In this document: positions 8,705-18,623 of the stretch, piece by piece
Position numbering within the stretch: the stretch's first letter is position 1
How the letters are laid out: each line of letters opens with the position of its first letter
DNA from: an uncultured Pelagibacteraceae bacterium
GTDB lineage: Bacteria > Pseudomonadota > Alphaproteobacteria > Pelagibacterales > Pelagibacteraceae
DNA: 32,806 nt
Direction of reading: 5' to 3'
Assembly: GCA_902582235.1 (NCBI GenBank)
Contig: CACHQX010000006.1
Span: 1 to 32,806 of the forward strand
Made by a program: the position numbers and the translations under genes
The notes under the pieces: generated by a model
The model's input: only the letters and a program-made list of their open reading frames with translations
Databases searched by the model: none
What the model was told of the DNA's origin: nothing

Positions 8705-9243
8705 TATTTCTTTTTACCTTCTTTTCTTAATATATATTGACCTTTTTCTTTAATTCCTTTTCCTTTGTAGGGTTCGGGCGGTCTAAAAGATTTAATTTTT
8801 GATGCAATCATGCCTACTTTTTGTTTATCAACACCTGATATTTTAATAGTTGTTTGTTTTTCAACTAAAATTTTTACATCTTCAGGAATATCAAAATTAA
8901 TATCATGACTAAAACCTAGTTGAAGATTTAACTGTTTTCCTTTTAATGCCGCTCTGTAACCTACACCACTTAGCTCAAGTACTTTTTCAAAACCCTTGCT
9001 AGTGCCTATAATTGCATTATTAATAAGACTTCTATTCATTCCCCATAATCTTTTTGTATCATCGTCTAGTTTCTTTGGTTTTATTGAAACGTTTTTACCA
9101 TCATCAATTTTAAAATCGAACATCTCTAAATTAATTTTTAACTTTTGTTTACCCAGAGGACCTTCTATATTGATATCTGATCCTGCTAAAGCAACTTTAA
9201 CCTTCTCTGGAATATTAATACTTATTTTACCTATTTTAGACAT
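8704..9243 (-). CDS. rplF: 50S ribosomal protein L6
   Basis: Large-subunit protein near the factor-binding site and the sarcin-ricin loop. The product has 179 aa with the two repeated L6 domains. Signatures are [20 protein letters not shown] (about 67-86), [20 protein letters not shown], and the C-terminal [20 protein letters not shown]. Order in the operon is normal (rpsH, rplF, rplR). It overlaps both neighbours by one base (TAATG). Confidence 0.98.
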   Translation of the reverse strand: MSKIGKISINIPEKVKVALAGSDINIEGPLGKQKLKINLEMFDFKIDDGKNVSIKPKKLDDDTKRLWGMNRSLINNAIIGTSKGFEKVLELSGVGYRAALKGKQLNLQLGFSHDINFDIPEDVKILVEKQTTIKISGVDKQKVGMIASKIKSFRPPEPYKGKGIKEKGQYILRKEGKKK

Positions 9244-9638
9244 TAAAATACCTTACAAATTATTTCTCCACCAACTTTTTGTTTTCTTGCATCTATATCT
9301 GTCATAACACCTTTTGGCGTAGATATAATTGCAATTCCTAGTCCATTGTTTATTTTTGGTAAACTTTGAGCACTAGAAAAAACTCTTCTACCCGGTTTTG
9401 ATACTCTCTCGATTACACTTATTACTGGAGATCCGGAATTATACTTTAAATCAATAATCAAAACTTGTTTGTTATCATTTTTATCAACATTAAACCCATT
9501 TATATAGCCTTCATTTTTTAAAACATCTGCAATCTTCATCTTAAAATTTGATGAAGGCATTTCTACCTTTTTATGATTTCTTAATTGCGAGTTTTTTATT
9601 CTCGCTAGCATATCTCCTATTGGATCTGTTAAACTCAT
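9243..9638 (-). CDS. rpsH: 30S ribosomal protein S8
   Basis: Primary 16S rRNA-binding protein of the central domain. The product has 131 aa. MSLTDPIGDMLARIKNSQ at the N terminus and GIAIISTPKGVMTDIDARKQ with VGGEIICKVF at the C terminus are family signatures. In E. coli S8 also represses the spc operon by binding near the rplX-rplE junction; here those genes overlap by 4 nt, and I did not establish a matching structure. It lies 13 nt after rpsN. Confidence 0.98.
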   Translation of the reverse strand: MSLTDPIGDMLARIKNSQLRNHKKVEMPSSNFKMKIADVLKNEGYINGFNVDKNDNKQVLIIDLKYNSGSPVISVIERVSKPGRRVFSSAQSLPKINNGLGIAIISTPKGVMTDIDARKQKVGGEIICKVF

Positions 9639-9651
9639 ATAATTTTCCTTT

Positions 9652-9957
9652 CTACCAACTTGATTTTATCATACCAGGAATTTTACCCTGCAGACCTAGT
9701 TGTCTAAGGGCTATTCTTGATATTTTTAATTTTCTGTAAACACCATGCGGCCTACCTGTAATTTCACATCTATTTCTTACTCTAGTCTTCGCTGAATTTC
9801 TTGGTAATTTTGATAATTTTTGTTGAGCTTTAAACCTTTCCTCTAATGGTAATTTTTTATTCATTATGATTAGTTTTAGTTTTTTTCTTTTTGCATAAAA
9901 TCTGTCTGACATTTTTTTTCTTCTATTATTCTTATTTATTGAACTGAGTTTAGCCAT
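9652..9957 (-). CDS. rpsN: 30S ribosomal protein S14 (zinc-independent form)
   Basis: Head protein of the small subunit. The product has 101 aa, the length of the long form without zinc. The two CxxC pairs of the short zinc form are absent; only one cysteine remains, in RNRCEITGRPHGVYRKL. The C terminus ISRIALRQLGLQGKIPGMIKSSW is typical. It shares one base with the rplE stop and is followed by rpsH, as expected. Confidence 0.97.
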   Translation of the reverse strand: MAKLSSINKNNRRKKMSDRFYAKRKKLKLIIMNKKLPLEERFKAQQKLSKLPRNSAKTRVRNRCEITGRPHGVYRKLKISRIALRQLGLQGKIPGMIKSSW

Positions 9958-10511
9958 TAGTTGCTCCTTTCTTCTCTAAATGGAAAATTAAATTTCTTTA
10001 GTAATTCTAAGCTATGTTCTTTAGAGTTTGATTTAATTACTATTGTAATATCTAAACCTCTTATTTTGTCTACTTTATCAAAATTTACTTCGGGAAATAT
10101 TATATGCTCCTTAACACCAAAGGTGAAATTACCAAACTTATCGATACCTTTTGAGGAAAGACCTCTAAAATCTTTTATTCTTGGAAGCGCAATGTTTACA
10201 AGTCTATCTATAAATTCATACATTTTATTTTTTCGTAAAGTGACCTTAAGTCCAGCTTTAGTGTCTTTGCGTGTTTTAAAATTTGAAATGGATTTTTTAA
10301 ACTTCGTTGAGACTGGTTTTTGTCCTGCGATTTTAGCTAAATCCTCTTCGCAAGATTTAAATATTTTTGAATCGTTTCCATCTATTCCTAGACCCATATT
10401 TAAAACAACTTTTTCAAATTTAGGTGCCATATTAAGATTTTTAAAACCATATTTTTCCTTAAGCATGGTTTTAACTTCCTTGTGATACAGTGTTTTTAAC
10501 CTTGGTATCAT
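9957..10511 (-). CDS. rplE: 50S ribosomal protein L5
   Basis: Binds 5S rRNA and forms an intersubunit bridge close to the P-site tRNA. The product has 184 aa. Recognisable are [11 protein letters not shown] at the start, [18 protein letters not shown], a central [26 protein letters not shown], and [16 protein letters not shown], which is the most conserved L5 block. The ATG overlaps the rplX stop by 4 nt (ATGA), which suggests coupled translation. Confidence 0.98.
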   Translation of the reverse strand: MIPRLKTLYHKEVKTMLKEKYGFKNLNMAPKFEKVVLNMGLGIDGNDSKIFKSCEEDLAKIAGQKPVSTKFKKSISNFKTRKDTKAGLKVTLRKNKMYEFIDRLVNIALPRIKDFRGLSSKGIDKFGNFTFGVKEHIIFPEVNFDKVDKIRGLDITIVIKSNSKEHSLELLKKFNFPFREERSN

Positions 10512-10750
10512 TTTTTAACTGCCTTTTTTTTATCTTGTTTTTGATCCAATTTTAGATTTGATAAATGAACAAAATTTTCTTTATCAACTATCCCACCTTT
10601 TCTTTCTTTAGTAGTTTTAAGATGTTTTTTTATCATGTTTATTCCTTTAATCTTTGCTCTATTTCTTTTTCTATCTAATTCTATAATCTCACCTGTTTTA
10701 TTTTTATCTTTTCCAACAAGAACTTTGACATTTGAGCCTTTCTTAATCAT
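10508..10750 (-). CDS. rplX: 50S ribosomal protein L24 (short)
   Basis: Assembly-initiating protein of the large subunit, next to the tunnel exit. The product has 80 aa, clearly shorter than the usual 100-105. The KOW-type N-terminal half is intact ([20 protein letters not shown], then [13 protein letters not shown]), and the middle [19 protein letters not shown] is recognisable. The usual C-terminal strand region is replaced by a lysine-rich end ([11 protein letters not shown]). The stop overlaps the rplE start by 4 nt, so the short end looks real rather than a sequencing frameshift. Confidence 0.95.
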   Translation of the reverse strand: MIKKGSNVKVLVGKDKNKTGEIIELDRKRNRAKIKGINMIKKHLKTTKERKGGIVDKENFVHLSNLKLDQKQDKKKAVKK

Positions 10751-11119
10751 TTATATTACCTCCGGAGCTAATGATATTATTTTCATTTGACCCCTACTTC
10801 TTAATTCTCTTGTAACTGGTCCAAAAATTCTAGTCCCGATAGGTTCGCCTTTGTCATCTGTCAAAACAGCTGCGTTATTGTCGAATCTAACTTTTGATCC
10901 ATCGTCTCTATGAATGCCTTTTTTTACTCTAACAACTACTGCCTTATGAACTGAACCTTTTTTAACTTTGCCTTTAGGGATAGCTTCTTTTACAGCAACA
11001 ACAATTGTATCACCAATGCTGGCATATCTTCTTTTTGAGCCTCCAAGTACTTTTATACACTCAATTTTTTTTGCACCTGTATTATCTGCTACAAATAGTT
11101 CAGTTTGTACCTGTATCAT
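10751..11119 (-). CDS. rplN: 50S ribosomal protein L14
   Basis: Conserved large-subunit protein forming bridges to the small subunit; it is also the docking site of the silencing factor RsfS in the family. The product has 122 aa, the E. coli length is 123. [40 protein letters not shown] and [17 protein letters not shown] are highly conserved. It directly abuts rplX and overlaps the rpsQ stop by 4 nt (ATGA). Confidence 0.99.
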   Translation of the reverse strand: MIQVQTELFVADNTGAKKIECIKVLGGSKRRYASIGDTIVVAVKEAIPKGKVKKGSVHKAVVVRVKKGIHRDDGSKVRFDNNAAVLTDDKGEPIGTRIFGPVTRELRSRGQMKIISLAPEVI

Positions 11120-11352
11120 TTATTGTCCCCTAGTACTTCAAATTTCTTTGTTTTTGAGTAAGGCCTACATTCAATTATCTTCACCTTATCTCCATTTTTA
11201 AATTTATTATTTTCATCATGAGCACTTAATTTTTTTCTTACTTTTACTACTTTTTTTAAAGTAGGATGTTGATATTTTCTTTCAACCATTACTGTTATTG
11301 TTTTATTTGGTTTATCACTCACTACAATTCCATTTAATATTTTTTTAGGCAC
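11116..11352 (-). CDS. rpsQ: 30S ribosomal protein S17
   Basis: Primary assembly protein of the small subunit body with an OB fold. I chose the GTG at 11350-11352 as start. It gives 78 aa beginning [13 protein letters not shown], which matches the family N terminus, and an AAGGA ribosome site (11359-11363) stands 6 nt upstream. The longest open frame starts five codons earlier at a TTG (11367), which has no such spacing. The chosen start overlaps the rpmC stop by 8 nt. [19 protein letters not shown] and [18 protein letters not shown] are further signatures. Confidence 0.95.
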   Translation of the reverse strand: MPKKILNGIVVSDKPNKTITVMVERKYQHPTLKKVVKVRKKLSAHDENNKFKNGDKVKIIECRPYSKTKKFEVLGDNK

Positions 11353-11536
11353 TTTTTTTCCTTCCAATTAATGTCTTCATTCTTGAAATATCTTTTTTAG
11401 TTTGAGATATCTTTGACGGATTTGTAAGTTGTCCGTTTGTTTTTTGGAATCTCAAATTAAATAAATCTTTTTTAAGTTTATCTAAATTTTTTAATGCCTG
11501 ATCCTTAGTAAATTTCTTTATTTCATTTTTCTTCAT
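11345..11536 (-). CDS. rpmC: 50S ribosomal protein L29
   Basis: Small helical-hairpin protein beside the tunnel exit, part of the docking site for trigger factor and SRP in the family. The start is placed at the ATG 11534-11536, giving 63 aa beginning MKKNEIKKFTKDQ. An AGGA lies 7 nt upstream, and this start leaves 2 nt after the rplP stop. A longer frame would start with a TTG at 11542 inside the rplP stop. NLRFQKTNGQLTNPSKISQT and DISRMKTLI are the conserved parts. The 3' end overlaps rpsQ. Confidence 0.95.
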   Translation of the reverse strand: MKKNEIKKFTKDQALKNLDKLKKDLFNLRFQKTNGQLTNPSKISQTKKDISRMKTLIGRKKSA

Positions 11537-11538
11537 TA

Positions 11539-11946
11539 TCAAATCCTTCTTATGAACTTAGTTTTAATTGGTAGTTTAGCAGAAGCTTTATATAGAGCTT
11601 CTTTTGCTATTTGTTCAGATACACCATCTACCTCAAATAAAATTCTACCTGGTTTGACTCTACATGCCCAAAATTCTGGTGAACCTTTACCTTTTCCCAT
11701 TCTAACTTCAGTTGGTTTTTTTGAAACGGGTATATTTGGAAAAACTCTTGTCCAAACTCTACCTTGTCTTTTCATGTGTCTTGTTAAAGCGACTCTAGCT
11801 GCCTCTATTTGTTTTGAAATTACTCTATCTGGCTGCAATGCTTTAAGTCCAAAGGAACCATAATTCATTTTATTGCATCTAGATGCATTTCCGTGGATAC
11901 GACCTTTATGAGCTTTTCTAAATTTTGTTCTAGTTGGTTGCAGCAT
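11539..11946 (-). CDS. rplP: 50S ribosomal protein L16
   Basis: Large-subunit protein that organises the A-site and 5S rRNA region. The product has 135 aa (136 in E. coli). [38 protein letters not shown] and [19 protein letters not shown] are nearly invariant family blocks. It follows rpsC after 2 nt and precedes rpmC, the standard S10-operon order. Confidence 0.99.
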   Translation of the reverse strand: MLQPTRTKFRKAHKGRIHGNASRCNKMNYGSFGLKALQPDRVISKQIEAARVALTRHMKRQGRVWTRVFPNIPVSKKPTEVRMGKGKGSPEFWACRVKPGRILFEVDGVSEQIAKEALYKASAKLPIKTKFIRRI

Positions 11947-11948
11947 AG

Positions 11949-12608
11949 TTATCTCTTGTTTGTTTCCTGACTAAATTCTTTTGTGAAGATTTCACCTTTA
12001 TATATCCAAACTTTAATACCAATAATTCCATATGTAGTTAAAGCCTCCGCTTCTGCATAATCTATGTCAGCCCGTAGGGTATGAGAAGGTATACTTCCAT
12101 CTCTTAACCATTCTGTCCTTGCGATTTCGTTTCCACCTAATCTCCCACTTACAGATACTTTTATACCCTTTGCTCCTAATCTTAATGCTGACTGCATAGC
12201 TCTCTTCATAGCTCTTCTATACGAAATTCTTTTAACCAATTGTTGAGATATATTTTCAGCTACTAAATAACTATTTGTCTCTGGTTTTTTTACTTCTTTA
12301 ATATTAAGATTTACCTCATTTGTAGTTAATCTAGATAATTTTTCTTTGATCTTTTCAATATCACTTCCCTTTTTACCAATTACAAAACCAGGTCTTGAGG
12401 TATAAATTGTTACAAAACATTTTTTTGAAGTTCTTTCTATCATCACTTTTGAAACTCCAGAGTTAATGACGTTTTTTTTTATGTATTCTCTTATTTTAAA
12501 GTCTTCGATTAAAAATTTACCGAAATCCTTTTTTTTGGCATACCAAACAGAATCCCATCCTCTATTTACTCCTAGTCTTAAACCTACTGGATTAACCTTT
12601 TGTCCCAT
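11949..12608 (-). CDS. rpsC: 30S ribosomal protein S3
   Basis: Small-subunit head protein at the mRNA entry channel with helicase-like activity in the family. The product has 219 aa. The N terminus [20 protein letters not shown] is typical. A KH type-2 domain follows with VIGKKGSDI (the GKKG loop at 78-81). The C-terminal domain contains [34 protein letters not shown] and [14 protein letters not shown]. The start lies 17 nt inside the end of rplV, one of the larger same-strand overlaps here. Confidence 0.98.
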   Translation of the reverse strand: MGQKVNPVGLRLGVNRGWDSVWYAKKKDFGKFLIEDFKIREYIKKNVINSGVSKVMIERTSKKCFVTIYTSRPGFVIGKKGSDIEKIKEKLSRLTTNEVNLNIKEVKKPETNSYLVAENISQQLVKRISYRRAMKRAMQSALRLGAKGIKVSVSGRLGGNEIARTEWLRDGSIPSHTLRADIDYAEAEALTTYGIIGIKVWIYKGEIFTKEFSQETNKR

Positions 12609-12987
12609 CTTTGGCCTCTTTTGTTTTTAATTTTTCTGACAATATAATTGTTAAATTTGAATATGGTTTCAAGATTGGAGCTGCTCTTCCTTTCGCTCTT
12701 GGTCTAAATCTTTTCATAGTAATTTGTTTACCACAGTAAGCTTCTTTGACAAAAAGTTTATCAATATCATATTGAAAATTGTTCTCAGCATTTGCAATTG
12801 CTGAAGATAGTGTTTTTTTGATATCTTTACATATTCTTTTATTTGAAAAATCAAGATCTCTTATCGCTAGATCAACTTTCTTTCCAACAATTCCTTTTAA
12901 AATTGGATTAAGCTTTCTAGTACTAGATCTGATATTTTTATTTACCGACCTCACTAAATTTGTTTCTTTTTTATCTTTTTTACTCAT
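12592..12987 (-). CDS. rplV: 50S ribosomal protein L22
   Basis: Large-subunit protein whose long hairpin lines the peptide tunnel at its constriction. The product has 131 aa against 110 in E. coli, with about 15-20 extra lysine-rich residues at the N terminus ([10 protein letters not shown] onwards). [20 protein letters not shown] and the C-terminal hairpin [20 protein letters not shown] are family signatures. The 3' end runs 17 nt into rpsC. No internal ATG near residue 15-20 offers a shorter start. Confidence 0.95.
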   Translation of the reverse strand: MSKKDKKETNLVRSVNKNIRSSTRKLNPILKGIVGKKVDLAIRDLDFSNKRICKDIKKTLSSAIANAENNFQYDIDKLFVKEAYCGKQITMKRFRPRAKGRAAPILKPYSNLTIILSEKLKTKEAKDGTKG

Positions 12988-12989
12988 TT

Positions 12990-13295
12990 TTATTTCTTCT
13001 CTTCAGGTTTGGTTTCTTCAGCCTTGGCTTTTTTATCGGCTGGTGTATGTCCAAAAAATTGTCTTGTTGGTGCAAATTCTCCAAATTTATGACCAACCAT
13101 ATCCTCAGATACAGTAAGAGGGATAAATTTTTTTCCATTGTAAATTAAAAAACTTAAACCAACAAAATCTGGAATTATCGTCGACTTCCTTGACCAAGTT
13201 TTTATAGGTTTCTTGCCAGATTCATTTTTTTGTTTTTCAGCTTTTTTAATCAAGCTTTCTTCAACAAATGGACCTTTCCAAACTGATCTAGTCAT
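12990..13295 (-). CDS. rpsS: 30S ribosomal protein S19
   Basis: Head protein that pairs with S13 and contacts A-site tRNA. The product has 101 aa against 92 in E. coli. [41 protein letters not shown] and [19 protein letters not shown] are conserved. A charged Lys/Glu-rich tail ([13 protein letters not shown]) is added at the C terminus. It is spaced 1 nt from rplB and 2 nt from rplV. Confidence 0.98.
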   Translation of the reverse strand: MTRSVWKGPFVEESLIKKAEKQKNESGKKPIKTWSRKSTIIPDFVGLSFLIYNGKKFIPLTVSEDMVGHKFGEFAPTRQFFGHTPADKKAKAEETKPEEKK

Positions 13296-13296
13296 T

Positions 13297-14130
13297 TTAA
13301 CCTTTCTTTTTCTTTCTTCTTCGAATTATAAACTTATCTGTTCTCTTATTATCTCTTGTTTTTAAACCTTTTGCAGACTGACCAGTTCTTGAAACTGGGT
13401 GTCTACCACCTGCAGATTTACCTTCACCACCGCCATGAGGGTGATCAACTGGGTTCATCACTACACCTCTTGTGTGAGGTCTTCTACCAAGCCATCTTGA
13501 TCTACCGGCTTTACCAATTTTAATATTTTTTTGATCAGGGTTTGAAAGAACTCCAATAGTTGCCATTGCTCTAGAGTCAATTTTTCTTACCTCTCCTGAT
13601 GTCATCTTAATAATTGAATAGCTTCCATCATTTCCTGAAATAGAAACAGACGTTCCTGCTGATCTCGCAATTTTTCCACCACCACCAGGATTGATCTCTA
13701 CATTATGTATATCAATACCTACGGGAATTTCAGAAAGTGGCAAGCAATTACCAACTTTAATTTCTGAATTTGGACCATTTGATATTTTATCCCCGACTTT
13801 AATTCCTTGAGGTGCTAAGTAATAATATCTTTCACCATCAGAAAATTTAACTAACATAATATGACATGATCTGTTAGGGTCGTATTCAATTCTTTCTACC
13901 TCAGCTTTCTCACCAAATTTTTTTCTATAAAAATCAATAATTCTGTATTTTTGCTTGTGTCCACCACCAACATTCCTAGCTGTAATTCTTCCAAGATTGT
14001 TTCTTCCACTTGATGAATTTTTTACTGATGTAAGAGGTTTAAATGGTTTACCTTTCCAAAGATTTTTTCTATCGACAAGAATAGTTCCTCTAACAGATTT
14101 AGTATATGGTTTGAATGTTTTTAATGCCAT
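13297..14130 (-). CDS. rplB: 50S ribosomal protein L2
   Basis: Largest and one of the most conserved 50S proteins, needed for subunit joining and the peptidyl transferase centre. The product has 277 aa (273 in E. coli). The OB-like N-terminal part contains [20 protein letters not shown] (42-61). The C-terminal part contains [20 protein letters not shown] (224-243). The histidine of [11 protein letters not shown] at 230 corresponds to the His229 studied in E. coli. The tail is [10 protein letters not shown]. It abuts rplW with 1 nt between. Confidence 0.99.
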   Translation of the reverse strand: MALKTFKPYTKSVRGTILVDRKNLWKGKPFKPLTSVKNSSSGRNNLGRITARNVGGGHKQKYRIIDFYRKKFGEKAEVERIEYDPNRSCHIMLVKFSDGERYYYLAPQGIKVGDKISNGPNSEIKVGNCLPLSEIPVGIDIHNVEINPGGGGKIARSAGTSVSISGNDGSYSIIKMTSGEVRKIDSRAMATIGVLSNPDQKNIKIGKAGRSRWLGRRPHTRGVVMNPVDHPHGGGEGKSAGGRHPVSRTGQSAKGLKTRDNKRTDKFIIRRRKKKKG

Positions 14131-14131
14131 C

Positions 14132-14425
14132 TTATATTCCTGTTGTTAGATCGATACTTTGACCTTTTTTTAATGTTACAATTGCTTTTTTAAAACCTTT
14201 GACTCTGCTGTTTCTGCCTCTAGTAAATTTCAAAATAGATTTTTTGTTAATAATATTTACCTTTACAACGTTCACTTTAAATATTTTTTCTATATTTTTC
14301 TTTAAAGTTTTTTTGTTTGCATCATCTCTTACTTTAAAAACAACTTTATTTTGAGTAGACATATTCGAGGACTTCTCTGTAATCACTGGTGAAATTATTG
14401 TATCATATAAACTTACTTTACTCAT
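14132..14425 (-). CDS. rplW: 50S ribosomal protein L23
   Basis: Tunnel-exit protein, the main docking point for trigger factor and SRP. The product has 97 aa. SLYDTIISPVITEKSS at the N terminus and KKNIEKIFKVNVVKVNIIN in the middle are the signatures. The loop that reaches into the tunnel (KSILKFTRGRNSRVKGFKKA) and the final strand are present. The start shares one base with the rplD stop. Confidence 0.97.
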   Translation of the reverse strand: MSKVSLYDTIISPVITEKSSNMSTQNKVVFKVRDDANKKTLKKNIEKIFKVNVVKVNIINKKSILKFTRGRNSRVKGFKKAIVTLKKGQSIDLTTGI

Positions 14426-15048
14426 TAGTTGTACCTTTTTTCTAATTCTTTAACCGATGTTTCTGTGAAAATAATTTTTTTGAATTTTAAAATATCGTAT
14501 GCACTGAAATGACCTATGTCTGTACATTTAACGTTAGGTATATTTTTTATAGCTCTAAATATTTTATCTTTGGAATTTTTATCTAAAATCAAAATTGAGT
14601 TCTTAGCATCAAATTTTTTCAAAATTTTATCCATTTCCTTTGTTTTTTTTATTTCCTTAGAAAAGTCATCAAAAACAATTACTTCTTTAAGTTTCAATTT
14701 TTTTGACAAAATAGAGCTAATGCTTTGTCTTTTTTCATTTTTATTTAATTTTCTAGTTTTGTAGCTATTTCTCCCTTTCGGACCGTGTGCTATACCACCA
14801 CCAACAAAAATTGGAGCTTTTCTACTTGCGTGTCTTGCATTTCCTGTTCCTTTTTGTGCGTAGATTTTTGAAGTAGATCCAATGATTTCATTCTTTTGTT
14901 TTGTTTTGGAGCTTCTTCCTTTGTAATTAGCATTAGTCTTATAAATAACAGAACTAATTAATTTCTCGTTAATTTTTGAAGAAAAGATTGAATCTTTAAC
15001 TTCAACTGAGCTTTTTTTTCCGTCAATATTTATTTTTTCAATTTTCAT
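14425..15048 (-). CDS. rplD: 50S ribosomal protein L4
   Basis: Large-subunit protein that lines the tunnel constriction; in E. coli it also represses the S10 operon. The product has 207 aa. The tunnel loop region is clear (KIYAQKGTGNARHASRKAPI and FVGGGIAHGPKGRNSYKTRK), and the C-terminal half has VIVFDDFSKEIKKT and the LILDKNS stretch. No S10-type leader can exist here because rpsJ starts inside fusA, so L4 control of the E. coli kind is unlikely. It directly follows rplC. Confidence 0.97.
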   Translation of the reverse strand: MKIEKINIDGKKSSVEVKDSIFSSKINEKLISSVIYKTNANYKGRSSKTKQKNEIIGSTSKIYAQKGTGNARHASRKAPIFVGGGIAHGPKGRNSYKTRKLNKNEKRQSISSILSKKLKLKEVIVFDDFSKEIKKTKEMDKILKKFDAKNSILILDKNSKDKIFRAIKNIPNVKCTDIGHFSAYDILKFKKIIFTETSVKELEKRYN

Positions 15049-15762
15049 TTATTTTTTTTTCTTTTCTGGAACTTTTTTCAATTTTTCCATTTTCTCAATT
15101 TTTTCTGACATAGTGAGTTTTCTAATATTCTTAACTGATTGTTTAACTAGAACTTCGGTATTTCTTGAACCAGGAATTGATCCTTTTAGATACATAATGT
15201 CATTTTCTAAATCAGTTTTGATTATTTCAATATTTTGTTTAGTTCTCATTTTACTTCCCATATGACCTGCCATTTTCTTCCCTTTGAAAACTTTACCTGG
15301 ATCTTGGTTTTGACCAGTTGATCCATGTGCTCTATGAGAAATTGATACACCATGTGACGCTCTAAGACCTCCAAAATTATGTCTTTTCATTGCTCCAGCA
15401 AATCCTTTACCAATAGTTTTTGAACGAACATCAACAAATTTTGCGTCTTTAAAGATCTCTAGTCCAAGTTCATTACCTTCTTTATAATCATCCAATTTTG
15501 ATACTCTAAATTCTTTTAAAATTTTTTTAGGCTCAGTATTTTTTTTAGAAAAGAAACCCTTCATTTGTTTTGAAAGTTTTGAGTTTTTAATTTTTCCAAA
15601 ACCAACTTGAATAGCATTATAACCTCTTTGATCTTTTGAAATTAGTTGAATTATCCTTCCTTTGTCAATTTTGACAGCAGTGACAGGCACTGACTGACCA
15701 GATTTATAAAATTCCCTTGTCATTCCAATTTTCTTTCCGATAAGCCCAATTTCCTGAATCAT
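15049..15762 (-). CDS. rplC: 50S ribosomal protein L3
   Basis: Assembly-initiating large-subunit protein that reaches the peptidyl transferase centre. The product has 237 aa against 209 in E. coli. [13 protein letters not shown] at the start, [20 protein letters not shown] and [20 protein letters not shown] are invariant blocks. The second begins at the glutamine-containing GQNQ site that PrmB methylates in E. coli. A lysine/glutamate-rich C-terminal tail ([15 protein letters not shown]) accounts for most of the extra length. The start overlaps the rpsJ stop by 4 nt (ATGA). Confidence 0.98.
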   Translation of the reverse strand: MIQEIGLIGKKIGMTREFYKSGQSVPVTAVKIDKGRIIQLISKDQRGYNAIQVGFGKIKNSKLSKQMKGFFSKKNTEPKKILKEFRVSKLDDYKEGNELGLEIFKDAKFVDVRSKTIGKGFAGAMKRHNFGGLRASHGVSISHRAHGSTGQNQDPGKVFKGKKMAGHMGSKMRTKQNIEIIKTDLENDIMYLKGSIPGSRNTEVLVKQSVKNIRKLTMSEKIEKMEKLKKVPEKKKK

Positions 15763-16067
15763 ATTTTAATCTCCACATCTACACCTGAAGCTAAGTCCAA
15801 TTTCATCAAAGCTTCGACTGTTTGAGGTGTTGGCTCTATAATATCTATTAATCTTTTATGAGTTCTTGTTTCGAATTGTTCTCGACTTTTTTTGTCAATA
15901 TGAGGTGATCTTAATACTGTGTATCTTTCAATTTTTGTTGGTAACGGAATAGGTCCTTTAATATTTGCACCAGTTCTTTTAACTGTGTTAACTATTTCTT
16001 CAGTTGATTGATCTAATACTTTATTATCGTAGGCTCTTAATTTTATTCTAATATTTTGTTTATCCAT
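15759..16067 (-). CDS. rpsJ: 30S ribosomal protein S10 (NusE)
   Basis: Head protein of the small subunit, also the antitermination factor NusE that binds NusB and NusG. The start is placed at ATG 16065-16067, giving 102 aa beginning [20 protein letters not shown], the family N terminus. An AGG lies 5-6 nt upstream. A longer frame reaching 16103 would add twelve residues ([12 protein letters not shown]) not known in S10 and run deeper into fusA. The chosen start overlaps the fusA stop by 8 nt. [20 protein letters not shown] and [11 protein letters not shown] are conserved. Confidence 0.97.
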   Translation of the reverse strand: MDKQNIRIKLRAYDNKVLDQSTEEIVNTVKRTGANIKGPIPLPTKIERYTVLRSPHIDKKSREQFETRTHKRLIDIIEPTPQTVEALMKLDLASGVDVEIKI

Positions 16068-18144
16068 TTGAACCTGTCTTTTTTGTAACTTCATCTTGAA
16101 CATTTTGTGGAACTTTATCGTAGTGATCGAAGAACATTGAATATTGCGCTCGTCCTTGTGACATAGATCTTAAAGCATTTATATAACCAAACATATTTGC
16201 TAATGGAACCATAGCCGTGATTACTGTAGCGTTACCCCTCTGCTCTTGAGTGTTTATCTGTCCTCGTCTACTATTAAGATCACCTATCACATCACCCATA
16301 TAATCCTCAGGTGTTACAACTTCGACTCTCATAATTGGTTCAAGTAATTTTAAAGTTGCTCTGTTGCAAGCTTCTTTAAAACATTGTCTTGAAGCCAATT
16401 CAAAAGCTAAAACACTTGAGTCGACATCGTGGTGTAATCCATCTAGGATCGTTACTTTGTAGTCAATAATTGGAAACCCAGCTAATATTCCACTGTCAGA
16501 AACACTTTCAATACCTTTTTCAACACCTGGTATAAATTCTTTTGGTATAGCACCACCTTTAATTTTGCTTTCTACTTCTCTTCCTTTTCCAGGTTCTAAA
16601 GGTTCAATTGAAAGCTTTACTCTAGCAAATTGACCAGCGCCACCACTTTGTTTTTTATGAGTGTAATCAAATTCTGACTGTTTAAGTATTGTTTCTCTAT
16701 ATGCAACTTGAGGAGCACCGACATTTGCCTCTACTTTAAATTCTCTTTTCATTCTATCAACGATTATATCTAAATGTAGCTCTCCCATTCCTTTAATGAT
16801 TGTTTGTCCAGACTCTTCATCAGAAGTAACTCTAAAGGATGGATCTTCTTTTGCCAATCTGCCTAAAGCCTCTCCCATTTTTTCTTGATCACCTTTAGTT
16901 TTTGGTTCAACAGCAATTTCAATAACTGGATCTGGGAATTCCATCGGTTCTAATAAAACTGGACTATCTTCATTAGCTAAAGTATGACCAGTAATAGTAT
17001 ATTTTAAGCCGGCTAGCGCAACAATATCACCTGCATTGGCTTCTTTAATATCTTCTCTTGAGTTTGCGTGCATTAAAAGCATTCGTCCAACTCTTTCTTC
17101 TTTATCTTTTGAAGTGTTATAAATTCCGGTACCTGATTTAACAGTTCCTGAGTAAATTCTAATAAATGTTAAAGATCCAACAAACGGGTCGTTTGCTACT
17201 TTAAAGGCAAGAGCTGAAAAAGGAGCACTATCTTCAAATTTCATTTCAACAATATCATCTGATCCAGGTTTTGTTCCTTTGATTGAACCAATATCTTCTG
17301 GGCTTGGTAAATAGTCAACAACAGCATCCAATAATGGTTGAACACCTTTATTTTTAAATGCAGATCCAGTTAGTACTGGAACAAAATCAAAATTTAAACA
17401 TCCCTTCCTTACACATCTAATTAAATCTTCGTTTTTAATTTGATCGCCGTTTAAATAACTTTCCATTAATTTCTCATCTTGTTCTACAGCTGACTCCACT
17501 AGTTCTTGTCTATATTTTTCACAAATTTCTTTTAAATCTTCTGGAATTTCCTTTTCTTCCCAAGCAGCTCCTAAATCTTCATTTTTCCATACAATCGCTT
17601 TCATTTTTACTAGATCAACAACACCTTGTAATGAAGACTCGATTCCAATAGGAATTTGCATGACCATAGGTTTGGCACCAAGTCTGTCTTTAATCATATC
17701 TACACATCTAAAGAAATCAGCACCTGTTCTGTCTAATTTATTTACAAAACAAATTCTTGGAACTTTATATTTATCAGCTTGTCTCCATACTGTTTCAGAT
17801 TGTGGCTCTACTCCAGCTACGCCATCGAACACAGCTACAGCTCCATCTAATACTTTTAATGATCTTTCTACCTCGATTGTAAAATCAACGTGACCTGGTG
17901 TATCGATAATATTAATTCTATGATCTCTCCAAAAACATGTTGTAGCAGCTGAGGTAATTGTAATACCTCTTTCTTGTTCTTGTTCCATCCAGTCCATTGT
18001 AGCTGCACCATCATGAACTTCTCCAATCTTATGACTTTTACCAGTATAATAAAGAATTCTTTCAGTCGTAGTTGTCTTACCAGCATCGATGTGAGCCATG
18101 ATACCAATGTTCCTATACATGTTTAACTTATGAGTTCTGGGCAT
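16060..18144 (-). CDS. fusA: Elongation factor G
   Basis: GTPase that drives translocation of tRNA and mRNA and, with RRF, recycles ribosomes. The protein has 694 aa in five domains. The GTPase motifs are AHIDAGKT (P-loop, 17-24), RGITI (59-63), DTPGH (81-85) and NKLD (135-138). Domain IV has the usual [20 protein letters not shown] and domain V ends with MFDHYDKVP. It follows rpsG after 6 nt. Its stop lies inside the rpsJ start region. The second tuf gene that often stands between fusA and rpsJ is absent. Confidence 0.99.
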   Translation of the reverse strand: MPRTHKLNMYRNIGIMAHIDAGKTTTTERILYYTGKSHKIGEVHDGAATMDWMEQEQERGITITSAATTCFWRDHRINIIDTPGHVDFTIEVERSLKVLDGAVAVFDGVAGVEPQSETVWRQADKYKVPRICFVNKLDRTGADFFRCVDMIKDRLGAKPMVMQIPIGIESSLQGVVDLVKMKAIVWKNEDLGAAWEEKEIPEDLKEICEKYRQELVESAVEQDEKLMESYLNGDQIKNEDLIRCVRKGCLNFDFVPVLTGSAFKNKGVQPLLDAVVDYLPSPEDIGSIKGTKPGSDDIVEMKFEDSAPFSALAFKVANDPFVGSLTFIRIYSGTVKSGTGIYNTSKDKEERVGRMLLMHANSREDIKEANAGDIVALAGLKYTITGHTLANEDSPVLLEPMEFPDPVIEIAVEPKTKGDQEKMGEALGRLAKEDPSFRVTSDEESGQTIIKGMGELHLDIIVDRMKREFKVEANVGAPQVAYRETILKQSEFDYTHKKQSGGAGQFARVKLSIEPLEPGKGREVESKIKGGAIPKEFIPGVEKGIESVSDSGILAGFPIIDYKVTILDGLHHDVDSSVLAFELASRQCFKEACNRATLKLLEPIMRVEVVTPEDYMGDVIGDLNSRRGQINTQEQRGNATVITAMVPLANMFGYINALRSMSQGRAQYSMFFDHYDKVPQNVQDEVTKKTGSNG

Positions 18145-18150
18145 ATTTTC

Positions 18151-18621
18151 TTACCATCTAAAATGTGCAAAGGCTTTATTTGACTCTGCCATTTTATGTG
18201 TATCCTCTTTCTTTTTGATTGCTGAACCTCTGTTTTGATACGCGTCAAAAATTTCATTAAAAATTTTATCAGACATTTTTTTATCTTTCCTTTTTCTTGA
18301 GGCATCTATTAACCATCTAATTGCGAGAGCTTGAGATCTTTTTGCTTTTACTTCTACAGGAACTTGATAAGTAGCTCCACCAACTCTTCTAGATCTTACT
18401 TCTACAGTTGGTTTAATATTACTAATTGCTTGGTTAAAAACAGTTATTGGCTCATCTTTTGATTTAGATTTAATTTTGTCTATTGCATCGTACACAATTT
18501 TTTCAGCAATGGTCTTTTTTCCATCGTACATTAGTGAATTTATTAGTTTTGGAATAATTACTGACTTATACTTTGGGTCAACAACGTTAAGTTTTTTAGG
18601 AGCGCTTTTTTTTCTAGACAT
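18151..18621 (-). CDS. rpsG: 30S ribosomal protein S7
   Basis: Primary 16S rRNA-binding protein of the head, at the E site. The product has 156 aa, the family length. [59 protein letters not shown] and [20 protein letters not shown] are signatures. In E. coli S7 represses the str operon at the rpsL-rpsG gap; here that gap is 2 nt, so that site is not possible in the same place. Confidence 0.98.
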   Translation of the reverse strand: MSRKKSAPKKLNVVDPKYKSVIIPKLINSLMYDGKKTIAEKIVYDAIDKIKSKSKDEPITVFNQAISNIKPTVEVRSRRVGGATYQVPVEVKAKRSQALAIRWLIDASRKRKDKKMSDKIFNEIFDAYQNRGSAIKKKEDTHKMAESNKAFAHFRW

Positions 18622-18623
18622 TT

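Noticed and set aside
9961..10485. Plus-strand ORF of 174 codons
   Set aside because: It is entirely antisense to rplE, which is a clear conserved gene; long antisense frames arise from its codon usage.
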